Of a DNA stretch of 15,958 nucleotides, positions 1-8,547 are shown piece by piece. The DNA comes from an uncultured Prevotellaceae bacterium (GTDB taxonomy: Bacteria > Bacteroidota > Bacteroidia > Bacteroidales > Bacteroidaceae). The stretch covers positions 1 to 15,958 of the forward strand of contig CACYKX010000049.1 in assembly GCA_902775075.1 (NCBI GenBank), written 5' to 3'. The position numbers and the translations under genes were made by a program. Every line of letters begins with the position of its first letter. Within the stretch, counting starts at the first letter, position 1. The notes under the pieces are model-generated. The model was not told the origin of the DNA and made no database searches. It saw nothing but the letters and a program-made list of their open reading frames with translations.

Positions 1-352
1 CCTTTACTTTGCAAAAGCAAAAGGTGTGCCTTCGTCTCCGCGAAAGATGCGCTACGTAGTAGACCTCATACGTGGAATGGAAGTAAACCGTGCTCTTGGC
101 GTTCTCAGATTCTCAAAAAAGCAGGCTGCTGCAAACGTGGAAAAACTGCTGCGCTCGGCAATCGCTAACTGGGAAGTGAAGAATGACAGAAAAGCAGAAG
201 ACGGAGAACTTTACATCACTAAGGTATTCGTTGATGAAGGCGTTACAATGAAAAGAATGAGGCCGGCGCCTCAGGGACGTGGATACAGAATACGCAAGCG
301 TAGCAACCACGTTACTTTGTTTGTTGATTCAAAAACTAATGACGAAAAATAA
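1..352 (+). CDS. rplV: 50S ribosomal protein L22, 5'-truncated by window edge
   Basis: L22 binds 23S rRNA, and its long beta-hairpin lines the peptide exit tunnel. The frame is open from base 2 and reads [20 protein letters not shown], which continues family sequence upstream of any start codon. The gene therefore begins outside the window, and by comparison with remembered Bacteroides L22 about 15-20 N-terminal residues are missing. The C-terminal part contains the tunnel hairpin and signature [20 protein letters not shown], followed by a short polar tail ending NDEK. It precedes rpsC by 5 bases, the usual S10-operon order. The identification is essentially certain; only the start is unseen. 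Confidence 0.97.
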   Translation, partial: LYFAKAKGVPSSPRKMRYVVDLIRGMEVNRALGVLRFSKKQAAANVEKLLRSAIANWEVKNDRKAEDGELYITKVFVDEGVTMKRMRPAPQGRGYRIRKRSNHVTLFVDSKTNDEK

Positions 353-357
353 TAAGT

Positions 358-1089
358 ATGGGACAGAAAGTTAATCCAATAAGCAACCGTCTTGGTTATA
401 TCAGACCATGGGACTCAAGTTGGTTTGGTGGCAAAAACTTCGGAGACAACATCGTTGAAGACATGAAAATCCGAAAATATCTTAACGAGCGTCTTCCTAA
501 GGCAAACGTTTCTAAGATTGTCATTGAAAGAACTTTGAAACTTGTTACCATCACTATCTGCACCGCTCGTCCGGGCGTCGTCATTGGAAAAGGCGGACAA
601 GATGTCGACAAACTGAAGGAAGAGTTGAAAAAACTCTACAAGAAAGACATTCAGATAAATATCTTCGAAGTAAAGAAACCTGATTTAGATGCCACCATCG
701 TAGCAAACAACATAGCACGTCAGGTAGAAGGCAAGATAGCCTACAGACGCGCTATCAAGATGGCTATTGCTAACACGATGCGTTCAGGTGCAGAAGGTAT
801 TAAAGTCCAGATAACAGGACGTCTGAATGGCGCTGAAATGGCACGCAAGGAAATGTATAAGGAAGGACGTACACCTCTGCATACTTTCCGTGCTGATATA
901 GATTACTGTCAAGCTGAAGCCCTCACAAAGGTAGGTCTGCTCGGTATCAAGGTTTGGATCTGTCGTGGAGAGGTGTACGGAGAACGCGACCTGACACCTA
1001 ACTTCTCACAGGAGAAACACAGCAACGGCGGACGTGGAAACGGCGGACGTCCAGGCAGAGGTAATCGCAAAAGAAACAATAACCGTTAA
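358..1089 (+). CDS. rpsC: 30S ribosomal protein S3
   Basis: S3 sits on the head of the 30S subunit and, with S4 and S5, forms the mRNA entry channel. The 243-residue product starts with the family N-terminus [21 protein letters not shown] type II KH domain carries the GKGG loop near residues 77-80 ([18 protein letters not shown]). The C-terminal domain contains [19 protein letters not shown]. After about residue 219 the protein ends in a low-complexity Gly/Asn/Arg tail ([20 protein letters not shown]), a basic extension likely to lie on rRNA. The ATG is 5 bases after the rplV stop with no Shine-Dalgarno, as is normal in this phylum. Identity is certain. Confidence 0.98.
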   Translation: MGQKVNPISNRLGYIRPWDSSWFGGKNFGDNIVEDMKIRKYLNERLPKANVSKIVIERTLKLVTITICTARPGVVIGKGGQDVDKLKEELKKLYKKDIQINIFEVKKPDLDATIVANNIARQVEGKIAYRRAIKMAIANTMRSGAEGIKVQITGRLNGAEMARKEMYKEGRTPLHTFRADIDYCQAEALTKVGLLGIKVWICRGEVYGERDLTPNFSQEKHSNGGRGNGGRPGRGNRKRNNNR

Positions 1090-1103
1090 ATCTGAAATCG
1101 ATT

Positions 1104-1532
1104 ATGTTACAGCCAAAAAGAGTAAAATATAGAAGACCACAAGATGGTCGTGGCAATAAGGGTAACGCACACAGAGGCACACAGTTGGCTTTTGGCTCAT
1201 TTGGAATAAAGACACTTGAGGCAAAGTGGATTGACAGCCGTCAGATAGAAGCAGCGCGTGTGGCAGTAAACCGCTACATGAACCGTGAAGGACAAGTGTG
1301 GATACGTATCTTCCCAGATAAGCCTATAACCAGAAAGCCGGCAGACGTCCGAATGGGTAAAGGTAAGGGAGACCCAGCAGGATGGGTAGCACCTGTAACT
1401 CCGGGCAGAATCCTCTTCGAAGTCGAAGGAGTAAGCTTCGACGTAGCAAAGGAAGCTCTCAGACTGGGTGCACAGAAATTGCCTGTGAAAACTAAATTTG
1501 TTGTTAGACGTGATTACGATAAAAATGCTTAA
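1104..1532 (+). CDS. rplP: 50S ribosomal protein L16
   Basis: L16 binds 23S rRNA near the A-site tRNA elbow and is needed for a functional peptidyl-transferase region. The 142-residue product starts [20 protein letters not shown], the standard L16 N-terminus, which fixes the ATG. The conserved core [20 protein letters not shown] follows near residues 80-100, and the length is normal. It lies 14 bases after rpsC and 3 bases before rpmC, in S10-operon order. Nothing unusual is seen. Confidence 0.98.
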   Translation: MLQPKRVKYRRPQDGRGNKGNAHRGTQLAFGSFGIKTLEAKWIDSRQIEAARVAVNRYMNREGQVWIRIFPDKPITRKPADVRMGKGKGDPAGWVAPVTPGRILFEVEGVSFDVAKEALRLGAQKLPVKTKFVVRRDYDKNA

Positions 1533-1535
1533 GCA

Positions 1536-1730
1536 ATGAAGATGAATGAAATTAAAAAACTCGAAACCACAGACTTGGTTGAGAGAATAGAAGGAGAAGA
1601 GTTGAAACTTCGTCAGATGAAGATTAACCACACTATCGCTCCTTTGGAGAATCCATCGCAGATTAAGGCCACTCGTCGTGAAATCGCGCGTATGAAGACA
1701 GAACTTCGACAGAGAGAACTTAATAAATAA
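1536..1730 (+). CDS. rpmC: 50S ribosomal protein L29
   Basis: L29 is a small two-helix protein at the exit side of the 50S subunit, beside L23, near where SRP and trigger factor dock. The 64-residue product shows the helix with [18 protein letters not shown] and the family C-terminal block [20 protein letters not shown] second in-frame ATG lies 6 bases further on (1542). The first is preferred because MKMNEIKK matches the length of remembered Bacteroidales L29. It follows rplP by 3 bases and precedes rpsQ by 2, so translation is probably coupled. Confidence 0.96.
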   Translation: MKMNEIKKLETTDLVERIEGEELKLRQMKINHTIAPLENPSQIKATRREIARMKTELRQRELNK

Positions 1731-1732
1731 CA

Positions 1733-1999
1733 ATGGTTCAGATGGAAACAAGAAATTTAAGAAAAGTAAGACAGGGTGTAGTTATTAGCAACAAAATGGA
1801 TAAAACCATTGTTATAGCAGCTAAGTTTAAGGAAAAGCACCCAATGTATGGTAAGTTCGTGCAGAAAACAAAGAAATACCATGCACACGATGAGAAGAAT
1901 GAGGCTAATGTCGGCGACACAGTTCTCATTATGGAGACTCGTCCCTTGAGCAAAACCAAGAGATGGAGATTAGTACAAATAATAGAAAAAGCTAAGTAA
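1733..1999 (+). CDS. rpsQ: 30S ribosomal protein S17
   Basis: S17 is an OB-fold primary binder of 16S rRNA and one of the earliest proteins in 30S assembly. The 88-residue reading contains [30 protein letters not shown] and the C-terminal [19 protein letters not shown], all S17 hallmarks. The start is uncertain: ATG at 1733 gives [11 protein letters not shown] and ATG at 1742 gives METRNLRK. Remembered Bacteroides S17 begins with the shorter form, which favours 1742. The A+T-rich stretch just upstream favours 1733. Neither start has a Shine-Dalgarno. Confidence 0.96.
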   Translation: MVQMETRNLRKVRQGVVISNKMDKTIVIAAKFKEKHPMYGKFVQKTKKYHAHDEKNEANVGDTVLIMETRPLSKTKRWRLVQIIEKAK

Positions 2000-2001
2000 T
2001 T

Positions 2002-2367
2002 ATGATACAAGCAGAATCAAGACTTACTGTATGTGATAACAGCGGCGCTCGCGAAGCTTTGTGCATCCGTGTACTGGGCGGAACACGCCGTCGCTATGCA
2101 AGTGTGGGTGATGTGATAGTCGTTTCTGTAAAGAATGTCATCCCATCAAGTGATTTGAAAAAAGGTGCAGTATCTAAGGCTTTGGTAGTTCGCACAAAGA
2201 AGGAAATTCGTCGTGCAGACGGCTCATACATACGTTTCGACGACAACGCATGCGTACTCTTGAACAACGCAGGCGAAATTCGTGGAAGCCGTATCTTTGG
2301 ACCAGTAGCGCGCGAACTCCGTGCAGTAAACATGAAAGTCGTGTCTTTAGCACCTGAGGTTCTCTAA
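2002..2367 (+). CDS. rplN: 50S ribosomal protein L14
   Basis: L14 is a beta-barrel 23S rRNA binder on the subunit interface that helps form bridge B8 to 16S rRNA. The 121-residue product is the normal length. It contains the N-terminal block [20 protein letters not shown], the central [14 protein letters not shown], and the signature [20 protein letters not shown] followed by [12 protein letters not shown]. It is the first gene of the canonical spc operon, but it follows rpsQ by only 2 bases with no terminator or promoter visible. S10 and spc are therefore probably one transcript here. Confidence 0.98.
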   Translation: MIQAESRLTVCDNSGAREALCIRVLGGTRRRYASVGDVIVVSVKNVIPSSDLKKGAVSKALVVRTKKEIRRADGSYIRFDDNACVLLNNAGEIRGSRIFGPVARELRAVNMKVVSLAPEVL

Positions 2368-2393
2368 TTGTTAAATAAGAAATAAGATTAGTA

Positions 2394-2711
2394 ATGAACA
2401 AGTTACGTATAAAGAAAGACGATACTGTCTATGTTCTTGCAGGAGAAGACAAGGGCAAGACAGGTAAAGTGCTGAAAGTGCTTGTAGAGAAACAGCGCGC
2501 AATAGTAGAAGGCGTCAACATGGTTTCTAAAAGCACCAAGCCATCAGCCCAGAACCCTCAGGGTGGTATAGTAAAAGTTGAAGCTCCAATCCACATCTCT
2601 AACCTGAGTCTGATAGATCCGAAGAGCGGAAAGCCGACACGCGTGTCTGTCAGAAAAGAAGGAAAGAATGTGATAAGAGTTGCTAAAAAATCAGGGGAGG
2701 ACATTAAATAA
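2394..2711 (+). CDS. rplX: 50S ribosomal protein L24
   Basis: L24 initiates 50S assembly by binding the 5' domain of 23S rRNA and lies near the tunnel exit. The 105-residue product has an N-terminal KOW motif ([20 protein letters not shown], about residues 9-28), then [13 protein letters not shown] and the C-terminal [19 protein letters not shown] block typical of bacterial L24. The last base of its stop codon is the first base of the rplE start codon (TAATG), so the two genes are probably translationally coupled. A 26-base A+T-rich spacer separates it from rplN. Confidence 0.98.
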   Translation: MNKLRIKKDDTVYVLAGEDKGKTGKVLKVLVEKQRAIVEGVNMVSKSTKPSAQNPQGGIVKVEAPIHISNLSLIDPKSGKPTRVSVRKEGKNVIRVAKKSGEDIK

Positions 2712-3265
2712 TGAATACAGCTCAGTTAAAGAAAACTTATGTTGAGACAATTGCTCCCGCTCTGAAAAAGCAGTTTAACTACAGATCAACAATGCAGGTT
2801 CCTGTATTAAAGAAAATTGTTGTAAATCAGGGCTTGGGCGATGCCACACAAGATAAGAAGATCATAGATGTTGCTATCAACGAAATAACTGCCATCACCG
2901 GACAGAAGGCAGTAGCAACATTCTCTAAGAAAGACGTTGCAAACTTCAAGCTTCGCAAGAAGATGCCTATTGGAGTAATGGTTACTCTACGTCGTGAGCG
3001 CATGTACGAATTCCTCGAGAAACTTGTACGCATCGCTCTGCCACGTATCCGCGACTTCAAAGGTATAGAAAGCAAATTTGATGGACGTGGAAACTATACC
3101 TTAGGTATCCAGGAACAGATTATATTCCCAGAAATCAATATTGATACAGTTGACCGCATACAGGGTATGAATATCACTTTCGTAACATCTGCAAAGACAG
3201 ACGAAGAGGGTTATGAACTTCTGAAAGCATTCGGTCTACCATTCAAAAACGACAAAAACGATTAA
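2711..3265 (+). CDS. rplE: 50S ribosomal protein L5
   Basis: L5 binds 5S rRNA in the central protuberance and contacts P-site tRNA and S13. The 184-residue product carries [20 protein letters not shown], the block [20 protein letters not shown], the arginine-rich [18 protein letters not shown], and the C-terminal [15 protein letters not shown] with [20 protein letters not shown]. These are the L5 signatures in the right order, and the length is standard. Its ATG overlaps the rplX stop by one base. In E. coli the S8 autoregulatory site lies at this junction; I see no clear equivalent structure here, but see the hairpin before rpsH. Confidence 0.98.
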   Translation: MNTAQLKKTYVETIAPALKKQFNYRSTMQVPVLKKIVVNQGLGDATQDKKIIDVAINEITAITGQKAVATFSKKDVANFKLRKKMPIGVMVTLRRERMYEFLEKLVRIALPRIRDFKGIESKFDGRGNYTLGIQEQIIFPEINIDTVDRIQGMNITFVTSAKTDEEGYELLKAFGLPFKNDKND

Positions 3266-3270
3266 ATTGT

Positions 3271-3573
3271 ATGGCAAAAGAATCAATGAAAGCCCGTGAG
3301 GTAAAGCGTGCAAAATTAGTTGCTCGTTATGCTGAAAAACGTGCTGCTTTGAAAAAAATCATTGCAACGGCTGAGGATCCAGCTGAAGCTTATGAAGCTG
3401 CAAGAAAATTGCAAAGTATTCCTAAAAACGCGAACCCTATACGTCTGCACAATCGCTGCAAGATAACAGGACGTCCAAAGGGATACATCCGCCAGTTCGG
3501 ACTTTCTCGTATCCAGTTCAGGGAAATGGCTTCTGCAGGCCTTATTCCAGGAGTAAAGAAAGCAAGCTGGTAG
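3271..3573 (+). CDS. rpsN: 30S ribosomal protein S14, zinc-free (C-minus) long form
   Basis: S14 binds the 30S head near the decoding face. The 100-residue product is the long bacterial type. The C-terminal signature [20 protein letters not shown] and the final IPGVKKASW identify it. Zinc-binding S14 is about 61 residues with two CxxC pairs. This protein has one cysteine (about residue 63), so it cannot form that ribbon. An N-terminal helical extension ([20 protein letters not shown]) replaces it. It sits 5 bases after rplE and is followed by a 59-base spacer with a hairpin before rpsH. Confidence 0.98.
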   Translation: MAKESMKAREVKRAKLVARYAEKRAALKKIIATAEDPAEAYEAARKLQSIPKNANPIRLHNRCKITGRPKGYIRQFGLSRIQFREMASAGLIPGVKKASW

Positions 3574-3598
3574 TAAACAGAACATATTTTTAATATTG

Positions 3599-3613
3599 TC
3601 GGGGGTGTCCCGA
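3599..3613 (+). promoter_or_regulatory. small hairpin in rpsN-rpsH spacer
   Basis: TCGGG at 3599-3603 pairs perfectly with CCCGA at 3609-3613 around a 5-base loop. It is G+C-rich in an otherwise very A+T-rich 59-base spacer, and ends 19 bases before the rpsH start codon. It lacks a strong T-tract, so termination is unlikely. A translational control site is possible because S8 regulates the spc operon in E. coli, but this is inference from position only. Confidence 0.35.
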
Positions 3614-3632
3614 TTAATTAAACTTTTATAAA

Positions 3633-4028
3633 ATGACAGATCCAATAGCAGATTATTTAACGAGGCTGAGAAACGCTATCATGGCACACCATCGTGTTGT
3701 CGAGATTCCTGCCTCTAACTTGAAAAAAGAAATCACAAAGATTCTTTTTGAAAAAGGTTACATCTTGAATTACAAATTCATAGAAGATGGACCACAGGGC
3801 AGCATCAAGGTTGCCTTGAAGTATGATCCTGTAACTAAGACCAACGCAATCAAGTCTTTGAAGAGAGTATCTACCCCAGGTCTTAGAAAATACACTGGTT
3901 ATAAGGACATGCCGAGAGTAATTAACGGATTGGGTATTGCAATAATATCTACATCCAAAGGTGTAATGACAGACAAAGAAGCCTCAGAACTGAAAATAGG
4001 TGGCGAGGTGCTTTGCTACGTTTATTAA
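3633..4028 (+). CDS. rpsH: 30S ribosomal protein S8
   Basis: S8 is a primary binder of 16S rRNA helix 21 and organises the central domain of the 30S subunit; in E. coli it also represses the spc operon. The 131-residue product begins MTDPIADYLTRLRNAIMAHH. It ends in the family signature region STSKGVMTDKEA followed by IGGEVLCYVY, with the conserved RVSTPGLRKY and NGLGIAIIST blocks in the middle. The length is normal. It is preceded by the largest spacer inside the spc block (59 bases). Confidence 0.98.
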   Translation: MTDPIADYLTRLRNAIMAHHRVVEIPASNLKKEITKILFEKGYILNYKFIEDGPQGSIKVALKYDPVTKTNAIKSLKRVSTPGLRKYTGYKDMPRVINGLGIAIISTSKGVMTDKEASELKIGGEVLCYVY

Positions 4029-4030
4029 TT

Positions 4031-4036
4031 GGGAGG
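4031..4036 (+). promoter_or_regulatory. Shine-Dalgarno of rplF
   Basis: GGGAGG lies 8 bases upstream of the ATG at 4045. It is one of only two clear Shine-Dalgarno sequences in the window. It fixes the rplF start at 4045 rather than at an in-frame upstream ATG at 4000 that would overlap rpsH. Confidence 0.8.
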
Positions 4037-4044
4037 ATATTTTT

Positions 4045-4611
4045 ATGTCAAGAATAGGAAAATTACCAATTAGTATCCCTTCTGGAGTAACAATTACTCA
4101 GAATGACGGCATCGTTAGCGTAAAAGGTCCAAAAGGAGAATTATCTCAGAAGATTGACCCTTCTATCATAATGAAGGTTGAGGACGGACACATCACTTTC
4201 GAAATAGACGAAAAGAGTCCTGTAAACATTAAGCAGAAACAAGCTTTTCACGGACTTTATCGTTCTCTCGTGAACAATATGGTCGTTGGAGTAAGCGAAG
4301 GTTTCAAGAAAACTCTTGAACTCGTAGGTGTTGGTTACCGTGTCTCAAATCAGGGAAACCTTATTGAGTTTGCACTCGGTTATACACACCCTATTTTCAT
4401 CCAACTGCCTAAAGAGGTTAAGGTTGAAACGAAATCAGAACGAAATCAGAACCCTCTTTTGATGTTAGAGTCTTGTGACAAGCAATTACTCGGACTTATA
4501 TGTGCAAAAATTCGTTCTTTCCGTAAGCCGGAACCTTATAAAGGAAAAGGTATTTTGTTCCAAGGTGAGGTTATTCGCAGAAAGTCTGGAAAAACAGCTG
4601 CGGCTAAATAA
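4045..4611 (+). CDS. rplF: 50S ribosomal protein L6
   Basis: L6 binds 23S rRNA near the factor-binding stalk base. The 188-residue product starts MSRIGKLPISIPSGV, the standard L6 N-terminus. It has two related alpha/beta domains and the C-terminal signature FRKPEPYKGKGI, ending in a lysine/alanine tail. The start is chosen by homology and by the GGGAGG ribosome binding site 8 bases upstream. A longer in-frame reading from 4000 would add 15 non-family residues inside rpsH and is rejected. Confidence 0.97.
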   Translation: MSRIGKLPISIPSGVTITQNDGIVSVKGPKGELSQKIDPSIIMKVEDGHITFEIDEKSPVNIKQKQAFHGLYRSLVNNMVVGVSEGFKKTLELVGVGYRVSNQGNLIEFALGYTHPIFIQLPKEVKVETKSERNQNPLLMLESCDKQLLGLICAKIRSFRKPEPYKGKGILFQGEVIRRKSGKTAAAK

Positions 4612-4632
4612 TATGTAATAAAAATTGCAATT

Positions 4633-4977
4633 ATGACAACAAAGAAAGAAGAAAGACGAATAAAGATTAAATACAGAATTCGTAAAAAGGTGAACGGTAC
4701 AAATGAACGTCCTCGCATGAGCGTCTTCCGTTCAAACAAGCAAATATACGTTCAAATAATTAATGACCTAACAGGTTCTACACTTGCTACAGCATCTTCT
4801 CTCGGAATGGAAACCATGCCGAAGAAAGAACAGGCTCAGAAAGTTGGCGAATTAGTGGCTAAGAAGGCTCTCGAAGCTGGAATAACGTCAGTAGTATTCG
4901 ACCGTAATGGATATCTCTATCATGGTCGCGTAAAGGAACTGGCTGATGCTGCGCGTAAGGGTGGACTTAAATTTTAA
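4633..4977 (+). CDS. rplR: 50S ribosomal protein L18
   Basis: L18 binds 5S rRNA and attaches it to the central protuberance with L5. The 114-residue product shows [20 protein letters not shown], then [20 protein letters not shown] and the C-terminal [20 protein letters not shown] followed by KGGLKF. These are the conserved L18 blocks and end. The length is standard. It follows rplF by 21 bases and precedes rpsE by 6. Confidence 0.98.
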   Translation: MTTKKEERRIKIKYRIRKKVNGTNERPRMSVFRSNKQIYVQIINDLTGSTLATASSLGMETMPKKEQAQKVGELVAKKALEAGITSVVFDRNGYLYHGRVKELADAARKGGLKF

Positions 4978-4983
4978 ACGATT

Positions 4984-5496
4984 ATGGCAATGAATAGAGT
5001 AAAAATAAATAGTGATGTAGAACTGAAAGACCGTCTTGTTGCAATCAACCGTGTAACAAAGGTAACAAAAGGTGGTCGTACATTTACATTTGCAGCCATC
5101 GTCGTTGTCGGAGATGGAAATGGAGTTATCGGATGGGGACTTGGCAAGGCTGGCGAAGTAACTGCTGCAATCGCAAAGGGTGTTGAGTCGGCTAAGAAGA
5201 ACTTGGTTAAGGTTCCCGTCGTAAACGGAACGATACCTCACGAGAAGGAAATGAAGTTTGGCGGAGCACAAGTTTTCCTCAAACCAGCAGCTGCCGGTAC
5301 CGGTATGGTGGCAGGTGGTGCTATGCGTGCCGTTCTGGAGAGCGTAGGCATCAAGGATGTCTTGGCAAAGTCAAAAGGCTCGTCTAATCCTCACAATCTT
5401 GTTAAGGCTACAATATTAGCACTTAGCGAGATGCGTGATGCTTACACTGTAGCTCACGATCGTGGTATCAGTATGGAAAAAGTATTTAGAGGATAA
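4984..5496 (+). CDS. rpsE: 30S ribosomal protein S5
   Basis: S5 lies at the mRNA entry channel with S3 and S4 and affects translational accuracy. The 170-residue product has the N-terminal double-stranded-RNA-binding-like domain ([20 protein letters not shown] then [10 protein letters not shown]). The C-terminal domain has [20 protein letters not shown] followed by [20 protein letters not shown], the S5 signatures. The ATG at 4984 gives [20 protein letters not shown]; an ATG at 4990 would also be possible. The stop codon overlaps the ribosome binding site of rpmD, which suggests coupling. Confidence 0.98.
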   Translation: MAMNRVKINSDVELKDRLVAINRVTKVTKGGRTFTFAAIVVVGDGNGVIGWGLGKAGEVTAAIAKGVESAKKNLVKVPVVNGTIPHEKEMKFGGAQVFLKPAAAGTGMVAGGAMRAVLESVGIKDVLAKSKGSSNPHNLVKATILALSEMRDAYTVAHDRGISMEKVFRG

Positions 5497-5500
5497 GGAG
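5495..5500 (+). promoter_or_regulatory. Shine-Dalgarno of rpmD
   Basis: AAGGAG starts within the rpsE stop codon and lies 7 bases before the rpmD ATG, an ideal spacing. With rplF this is one of only two genes in the window with an obvious Shine-Dalgarno. Confidence 0.75.
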
Positions 5501-5507
5501 ATTTACT

Positions 5508-5684
5508 ATGGCAACAATAAAGATTAAGCAGATTAAAAGTAAGATAGGTCAGCCTATTGACCAGAAAAGAACCCTTCAGGCTTTAGGACTACGCAAGATT
5601 TCACAGGTTGTAGAGCATGAGGATACTCCAAGTCTTCGAGGAATGATTCGTAAGGTTCACCATCTGGTGAAAGTTGTAGAATAA
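5508..5684 (+). CDS. rpmD: 50S ribosomal protein L30
   Basis: L30 is a small non-essential-in-some-species protein of the 50S subunit that binds 23S rRNA. Direct reading from the ATG at 5508 gives 58 residues, MATIKIKQIKSKIGQPIDQK followed by RTLQALGLRKISQVVEHEDT and PSLRGMIRKVHHLVKVVE, then TAA. The blocks TLQALGLRKI and GMIRKVHHLV are diagnostic, and the length is that of short bacterial L30. It is placed between rpsE and rplO as in most spc operons and has a good Shine-Dalgarno. Confidence 0.98.
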   Translation: MATIKIKQIKSKIGQPIDQKRTLQALGLRKISQVVEHEDTPSLRGMIRKVHHLVKVVE

Positions 5685-5714
5685 TAAGTCTAATAATTTT
5701 TAAATTGAAAGACA

Positions 5715-6161
5715 ATGAAATTACATAATTTGAAACCAGCTGAAGGCTCAACACACTCACGTCGTAGAATTGGTCGTGGACCAGGCTCTGGACTTGGAGG
5801 TACTTCTACAAGAGGTCATAAGGGTGCCAAGTCTCGTTCTGGTTATAAGAAAAAGATTGGTTTCGAAGGTGGTCAGATGCCATTACAGCGTAGATTGCCA
5901 AAATTTGGTTTTAAGAACATAAACCACAAGGAATACTTTGCAGTAAACCTCTCTACTCTTCAGTCTATTGCAGAGAAGAAGAATGTTGCAAAGATAGGAA
6001 TTGCTGAGTTGAAAGCAGCGGGTCTGACAAACGGCAAGGAGTTAGTTAAGATTCTCGGTAACGGTGAATTGAAAACTAAGCTTGAAGTTGAGGCACACGC
6101 ATTTTCTAAGACAGCAAAAGAGGCTATCGAGGCTCTTGGTGGTACAACAACACAAATTTAA
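5715..6161 (+). CDS. rplO: 50S ribosomal protein L15
   Basis: L15 is a late-assembly 50S protein whose extended N-terminal arm threads into 23S rRNA. The 148-residue product begins MKLHNLKPAEGSTHSRRRIG and continues with the glycine/arginine-rich arm RGPGSGLGGTSTRGHKGAKS, then IGFEGGQMPLQRRLPKFGF. These are clear L15 hallmarks. The C-terminal globular part contains KILGNGELKTKLEVEAHAFS. A 30-base A+T-rich gap follows rpmD, and only 4 bases separate it from secY. Confidence 0.98.
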   Translation: MKLHNLKPAEGSTHSRRRIGRGPGSGLGGTSTRGHKGAKSRSGYKKKIGFEGGQMPLQRRLPKFGFKNINHKEYFAVNLSTLQSIAEKKNVAKIGIAELKAAGLTNGKELVKILGNGELKTKLEVEAHAFSKTAKEAIEALGGTTTQI

Positions 6162-6165
6162 GTAA

Positions 6166-7509
6166 ATGAAAAAGTTTATAGAGACACTAAGAAACTGTTG
6201 GAAAGTGGAGGATTTGCGCCAGCGAATCCTCATCACTATCCTGTTTATTGCAATTTATCGTTTCGGATCATTTGTCGTACTTCCTGGCATTGACCCGTCC
6301 AGTTTGGAAAATCTGCATTCACAAACAGAAGGTGGACTGATGTCTCTCCTTGACATGTTCTCGGGTGGTGCGTTTGCCAATGCGTCAATATTTGCATTGG
6401 GAATCATGCCATATATCTCTGCTTCTATTGTGATGCAGCTGCTGGCAGTGACTGTTCCTTATTTTCAGAAGATGCAGCGTGAGGGAGAAAGTGGCCGTAA
6501 GAAAATAAGCTGGTATACCAGAATATTGACAGTGGCTATCTTGCTCTTCCAGGCACCAACTTATCTGATAAACTTAAATGTTCAGTCTGGAAACGCAATA
6601 GCAGACGGCTTAAGTTGGCCAATGTTTGCAATCCCTTCAACATTCATCTTGGCTGCGGGCAGTATGTTTGTCCTGTGGCTGGGTGAACGTATCACAGACA
6701 AGGGTGTCGGCAACGGTATTTCCATCATTATTATGATTGGTATCATTGCACGTTTGCCACAGGCTTTCATACAGGAAGTAACTTCACGTTTCACTGCTAT
6801 CTCTGGTGGTGGATTGGTGATGTTCATCGTTGAGATACTGATTCTCTTCGCTGTTGTATGTGCAGCCATTCTGTTGGTACAGGGTGTCAGAAAAATACCA
6901 GTACAGTATGCCAAACGTGTAGTGGGCAATAAGCAATATGGCGGTGCACGTCAGTACATTCCTCTGAAACTGTTTGCTGCCAATGTGATGCCTATCATCT
7001 TTGCTCAGGCAATCATGTTCATACCATTGGCAATCGTGCAGTATTCTACTGACAATACGAATGCTATTTTCCGTTCACTGATGGATCATACGAGTCTGTT
7101 GTATAATGTTGTATTTGCATTTCTTATTATTGCATTCACATATTTCTATACAGCAATTACTCTCAATCCTAATCAGATGGCAGAGGACATGAAGCGTAAC
7201 AACGGTTTCATACCAGGAGTTAAACCAGGAAAAGATACAGAGAACTACATTGATACAGTGATGACTCGTCTTACTTTCCCAGGTTCACTCTTCATAGCAT
7301 TCATTGCTATAATGCCGGCATTTGCAGGCTTGCTGAACGTGCAGCAGGGCTTTGCACAGTTCTATGGTGGTACGTCTCTTCTCATTCTCATTGGTGTAGT
7401 TATTGATACACTGCAGCAAATTGAGAGTCATTTGATGATGCGCCATTATGACGGACTGCTTAACTCTGGACGTACACGCAACAACGCAGGAGGTGTGTCT
7501 GCATACTAA
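6166..7509 (+). CDS. secY: preprotein translocase channel subunit SecY
   Basis: SecY is the ten-helix inner-membrane channel of the Sec translocon, working with SecE, SecG and SecA to export or insert proteins. The 447-residue product has the expected series of hydrophobic segments. Family motifs include ALGIMPYISASIVMQLL (TM2 region), LGERITDKGVGNGISIIIMI (TM5), PVQYAKR in a cytoplasmic loop, NNGFIPGVKPGKDTENYI in the next, and GGTSLLILIGVVIDTLQQIE (TM10) before the tail MMRHYDGLL. The length is normal. It follows rplO by 4 bases and precedes map by 11. The adk gene often found between secY and map in other phyla is absent. Confidence 0.98.
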   Translation: MKKFIETLRNCWKVEDLRQRILITILFIAIYRFGSFVVLPGIDPSSLENLHSQTEGGLMSLLDMFSGGAFANASIFALGIMPYISASIVMQLLAVTVPYFQKMQREGESGRKKISWYTRILTVAILLFQAPTYLINLNVQSGNAIADGLSWPMFAIPSTFILAAGSMFVLWLGERITDKGVGNGISIIIMIGIIARLPQAFIQEVTSRFTAISGGGLVMFIVEILILFAVVCAAILLVQGVRKIPVQYAKRVVGNKQYGGARQYIPLKLFAANVMPIIFAQAIMFIPLAIVQYSTDNTNAIFRSLMDHTSLLYNVVFAFLIIAFTYFYTAITLNPNQMAEDMKRNNGFIPGVKPGKDTENYIDTVMTRLTFPGSLFIAFIAIMPAFAGLLNVQQGFAQFYGGTSLLILIGVVIDTLQQIESHLMMRHYDGLLNSGRTRNNAGGVSAY

Positions 7510-7520
7510 TTCTGCTAAGG

Positions 7521-8306
7521 ATGAGTATTTTTCTGAAGACAGAAGATGAAATAGAACTAATGCGCCAAGCAAACCAATTAGTTGGTTTGACTTTGGCGGA
7601 ATTAGGAAGGCACGTCAAGCCAGGTATATCTACCTTGCAGTTGGACAAGATTGCGGAGGAGTTTATATGCGACCATGGTGCTATACCAACGTTCAAGAAC
7701 TTTCCCAATCCTTATGGTGAGCCGTTTCCTGCGAGTATATGCACATCTGTCAACGATGTTGTTGTTCATGGCGTTCCAAACGACAAGACAATACTCCGCG
7801 ACGGAGACATAATATCAATCGACTGCGGAACCTTGCTGAACGGATATAATGGAGATTCATGCTACACATTTTGTGTTGGTGAAGTTTCCGATGTAGTAAA
7901 GCAGCTTTTGAAGGTTACCAAAGAAGCCCTCTATAAGGCAATAGACGTTGCTAAGGCTGGCAGTCATGTGGGAGATATAGGTGAGGCCGTACAAAACTAT
8001 ACGGAGAGTTACGGGTATGGCGTTGTCAGGGAGTTGACCGGACACGGTATTGGAAAGAAAATGCATGAAGATCCACAGGTGCCCAACTATGGTCGTCGTG
8101 GAAATGGCAAGATACTGAAAGCAAACATGTGCATAGCTATTGAGCCGATGATAACAATGGGCGACCGTCATATTTACATGATGCCCGACAAGTGGACACT
8201 TCGTACAAGAGACGGTAAACCTGCGGCGCATTTCGAGCATACCATAGCAATACGTAACGGAAAGTCTGAAATTTTATCTTCGTTTAAAGAAATAGAAAAC
8301 TTATAG
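7521..8306 (+). CDS. map: type I methionine aminopeptidase
   Basis: This enzyme removes the initiator methionine from nascent cytosolic proteins after deformylation. The 261-residue product has the pita-bread M24A fold motifs with all expected metal ligands: Asp101 and Asp112 ([14 protein letters not shown]), His175 ([12 protein letters not shown]), Glu208 (CIAIEPM) and Glu239 (FEHTIAI). The substrate-site histidine is at position 83 (VVHGVPND). It has no zinc-finger N-terminal extension, so it is the short type Ia form. It lies between secY and infA, co-expressed with the ribosomal proteins whose products it processes. Confidence 0.97.
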   Translation: MSIFLKTEDEIELMRQANQLVGLTLAELGRHVKPGISTLQLDKIAEEFICDHGAIPTFKNFPNPYGEPFPASICTSVNDVVVHGVPNDKTILRDGDIISIDCGTLLNGYNGDSCYTFCVGEVSDVVKQLLKVTKEALYKAIDVAKAGSHVGDIGEAVQNYTESYGYGVVRELTGHGIGKKMHEDPQVPNYGRRGNGKILKANMCIAIEPMITMGDRHIYMMPDKWTLRTRDGKPAAHFEHTIAIRNGKSEILSSFKEIENL

Positions 8307-8316
8307 TAAACATTAT

Positions 8317-8535
8317 ATGGCAAAACAGACAGCTATTGAACAAGACGGCACGATTATAGAATCTCTTTCAAATGCGATGTTTCGTGTCGAGCTTGAAAAT
8401 GGAGTTCAGATAATCGCTCACATTTCAGGCAAGATGAGAATGCATTATATAAAGATTCTGCCCGGCGATAAAGTTAAGGTCGAGATGAGTCCTTACGATT
8501 TAACGAAAGGAAGAATTGTGTTTCGATATAAATAA
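8317..8535 (+). CDS. infA: translation initiation factor IF-1
   Basis: IF-1 is a single S1-like OB-fold protein that occupies the 30S A site during initiation. The 72-residue product is the universal bacterial length and reads [20 protein letters not shown], then [20 protein letters not shown] and [20 protein letters not shown]. All are strong IF-1 matches. It is followed after 12 bases by rpmJ, the common infA-rpmJ pairing. Confidence 0.98.
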   Translation: MAKQTAIEQDGTIIESLSNAMFRVELENGVQIIAHISGKMRMHYIKILPGDKVKVEMSPYDLTKGRIVFRYK

Positions 8536-8547
8536 TTAGATTTAAAT

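Noticed and set aside
26..352. GTG at 26 as the start of L22
   Set aside because: The frame is open upstream to the window edge with family-like residues (YFAKAKGV), so the true start lies outside.
1197..1751. 184-codon open frame on the minus strand
   Set aside because: It lies antisense to rplP, rpmC and the start of rpsQ, which are certain, and its translation has no protein-like pattern.
4000..4044. Upstream ATG extension of rplF
   Set aside because: It overlaps rpsH and adds non-family residues; 4045 has a Shine-Dalgarno and the family N-terminus.
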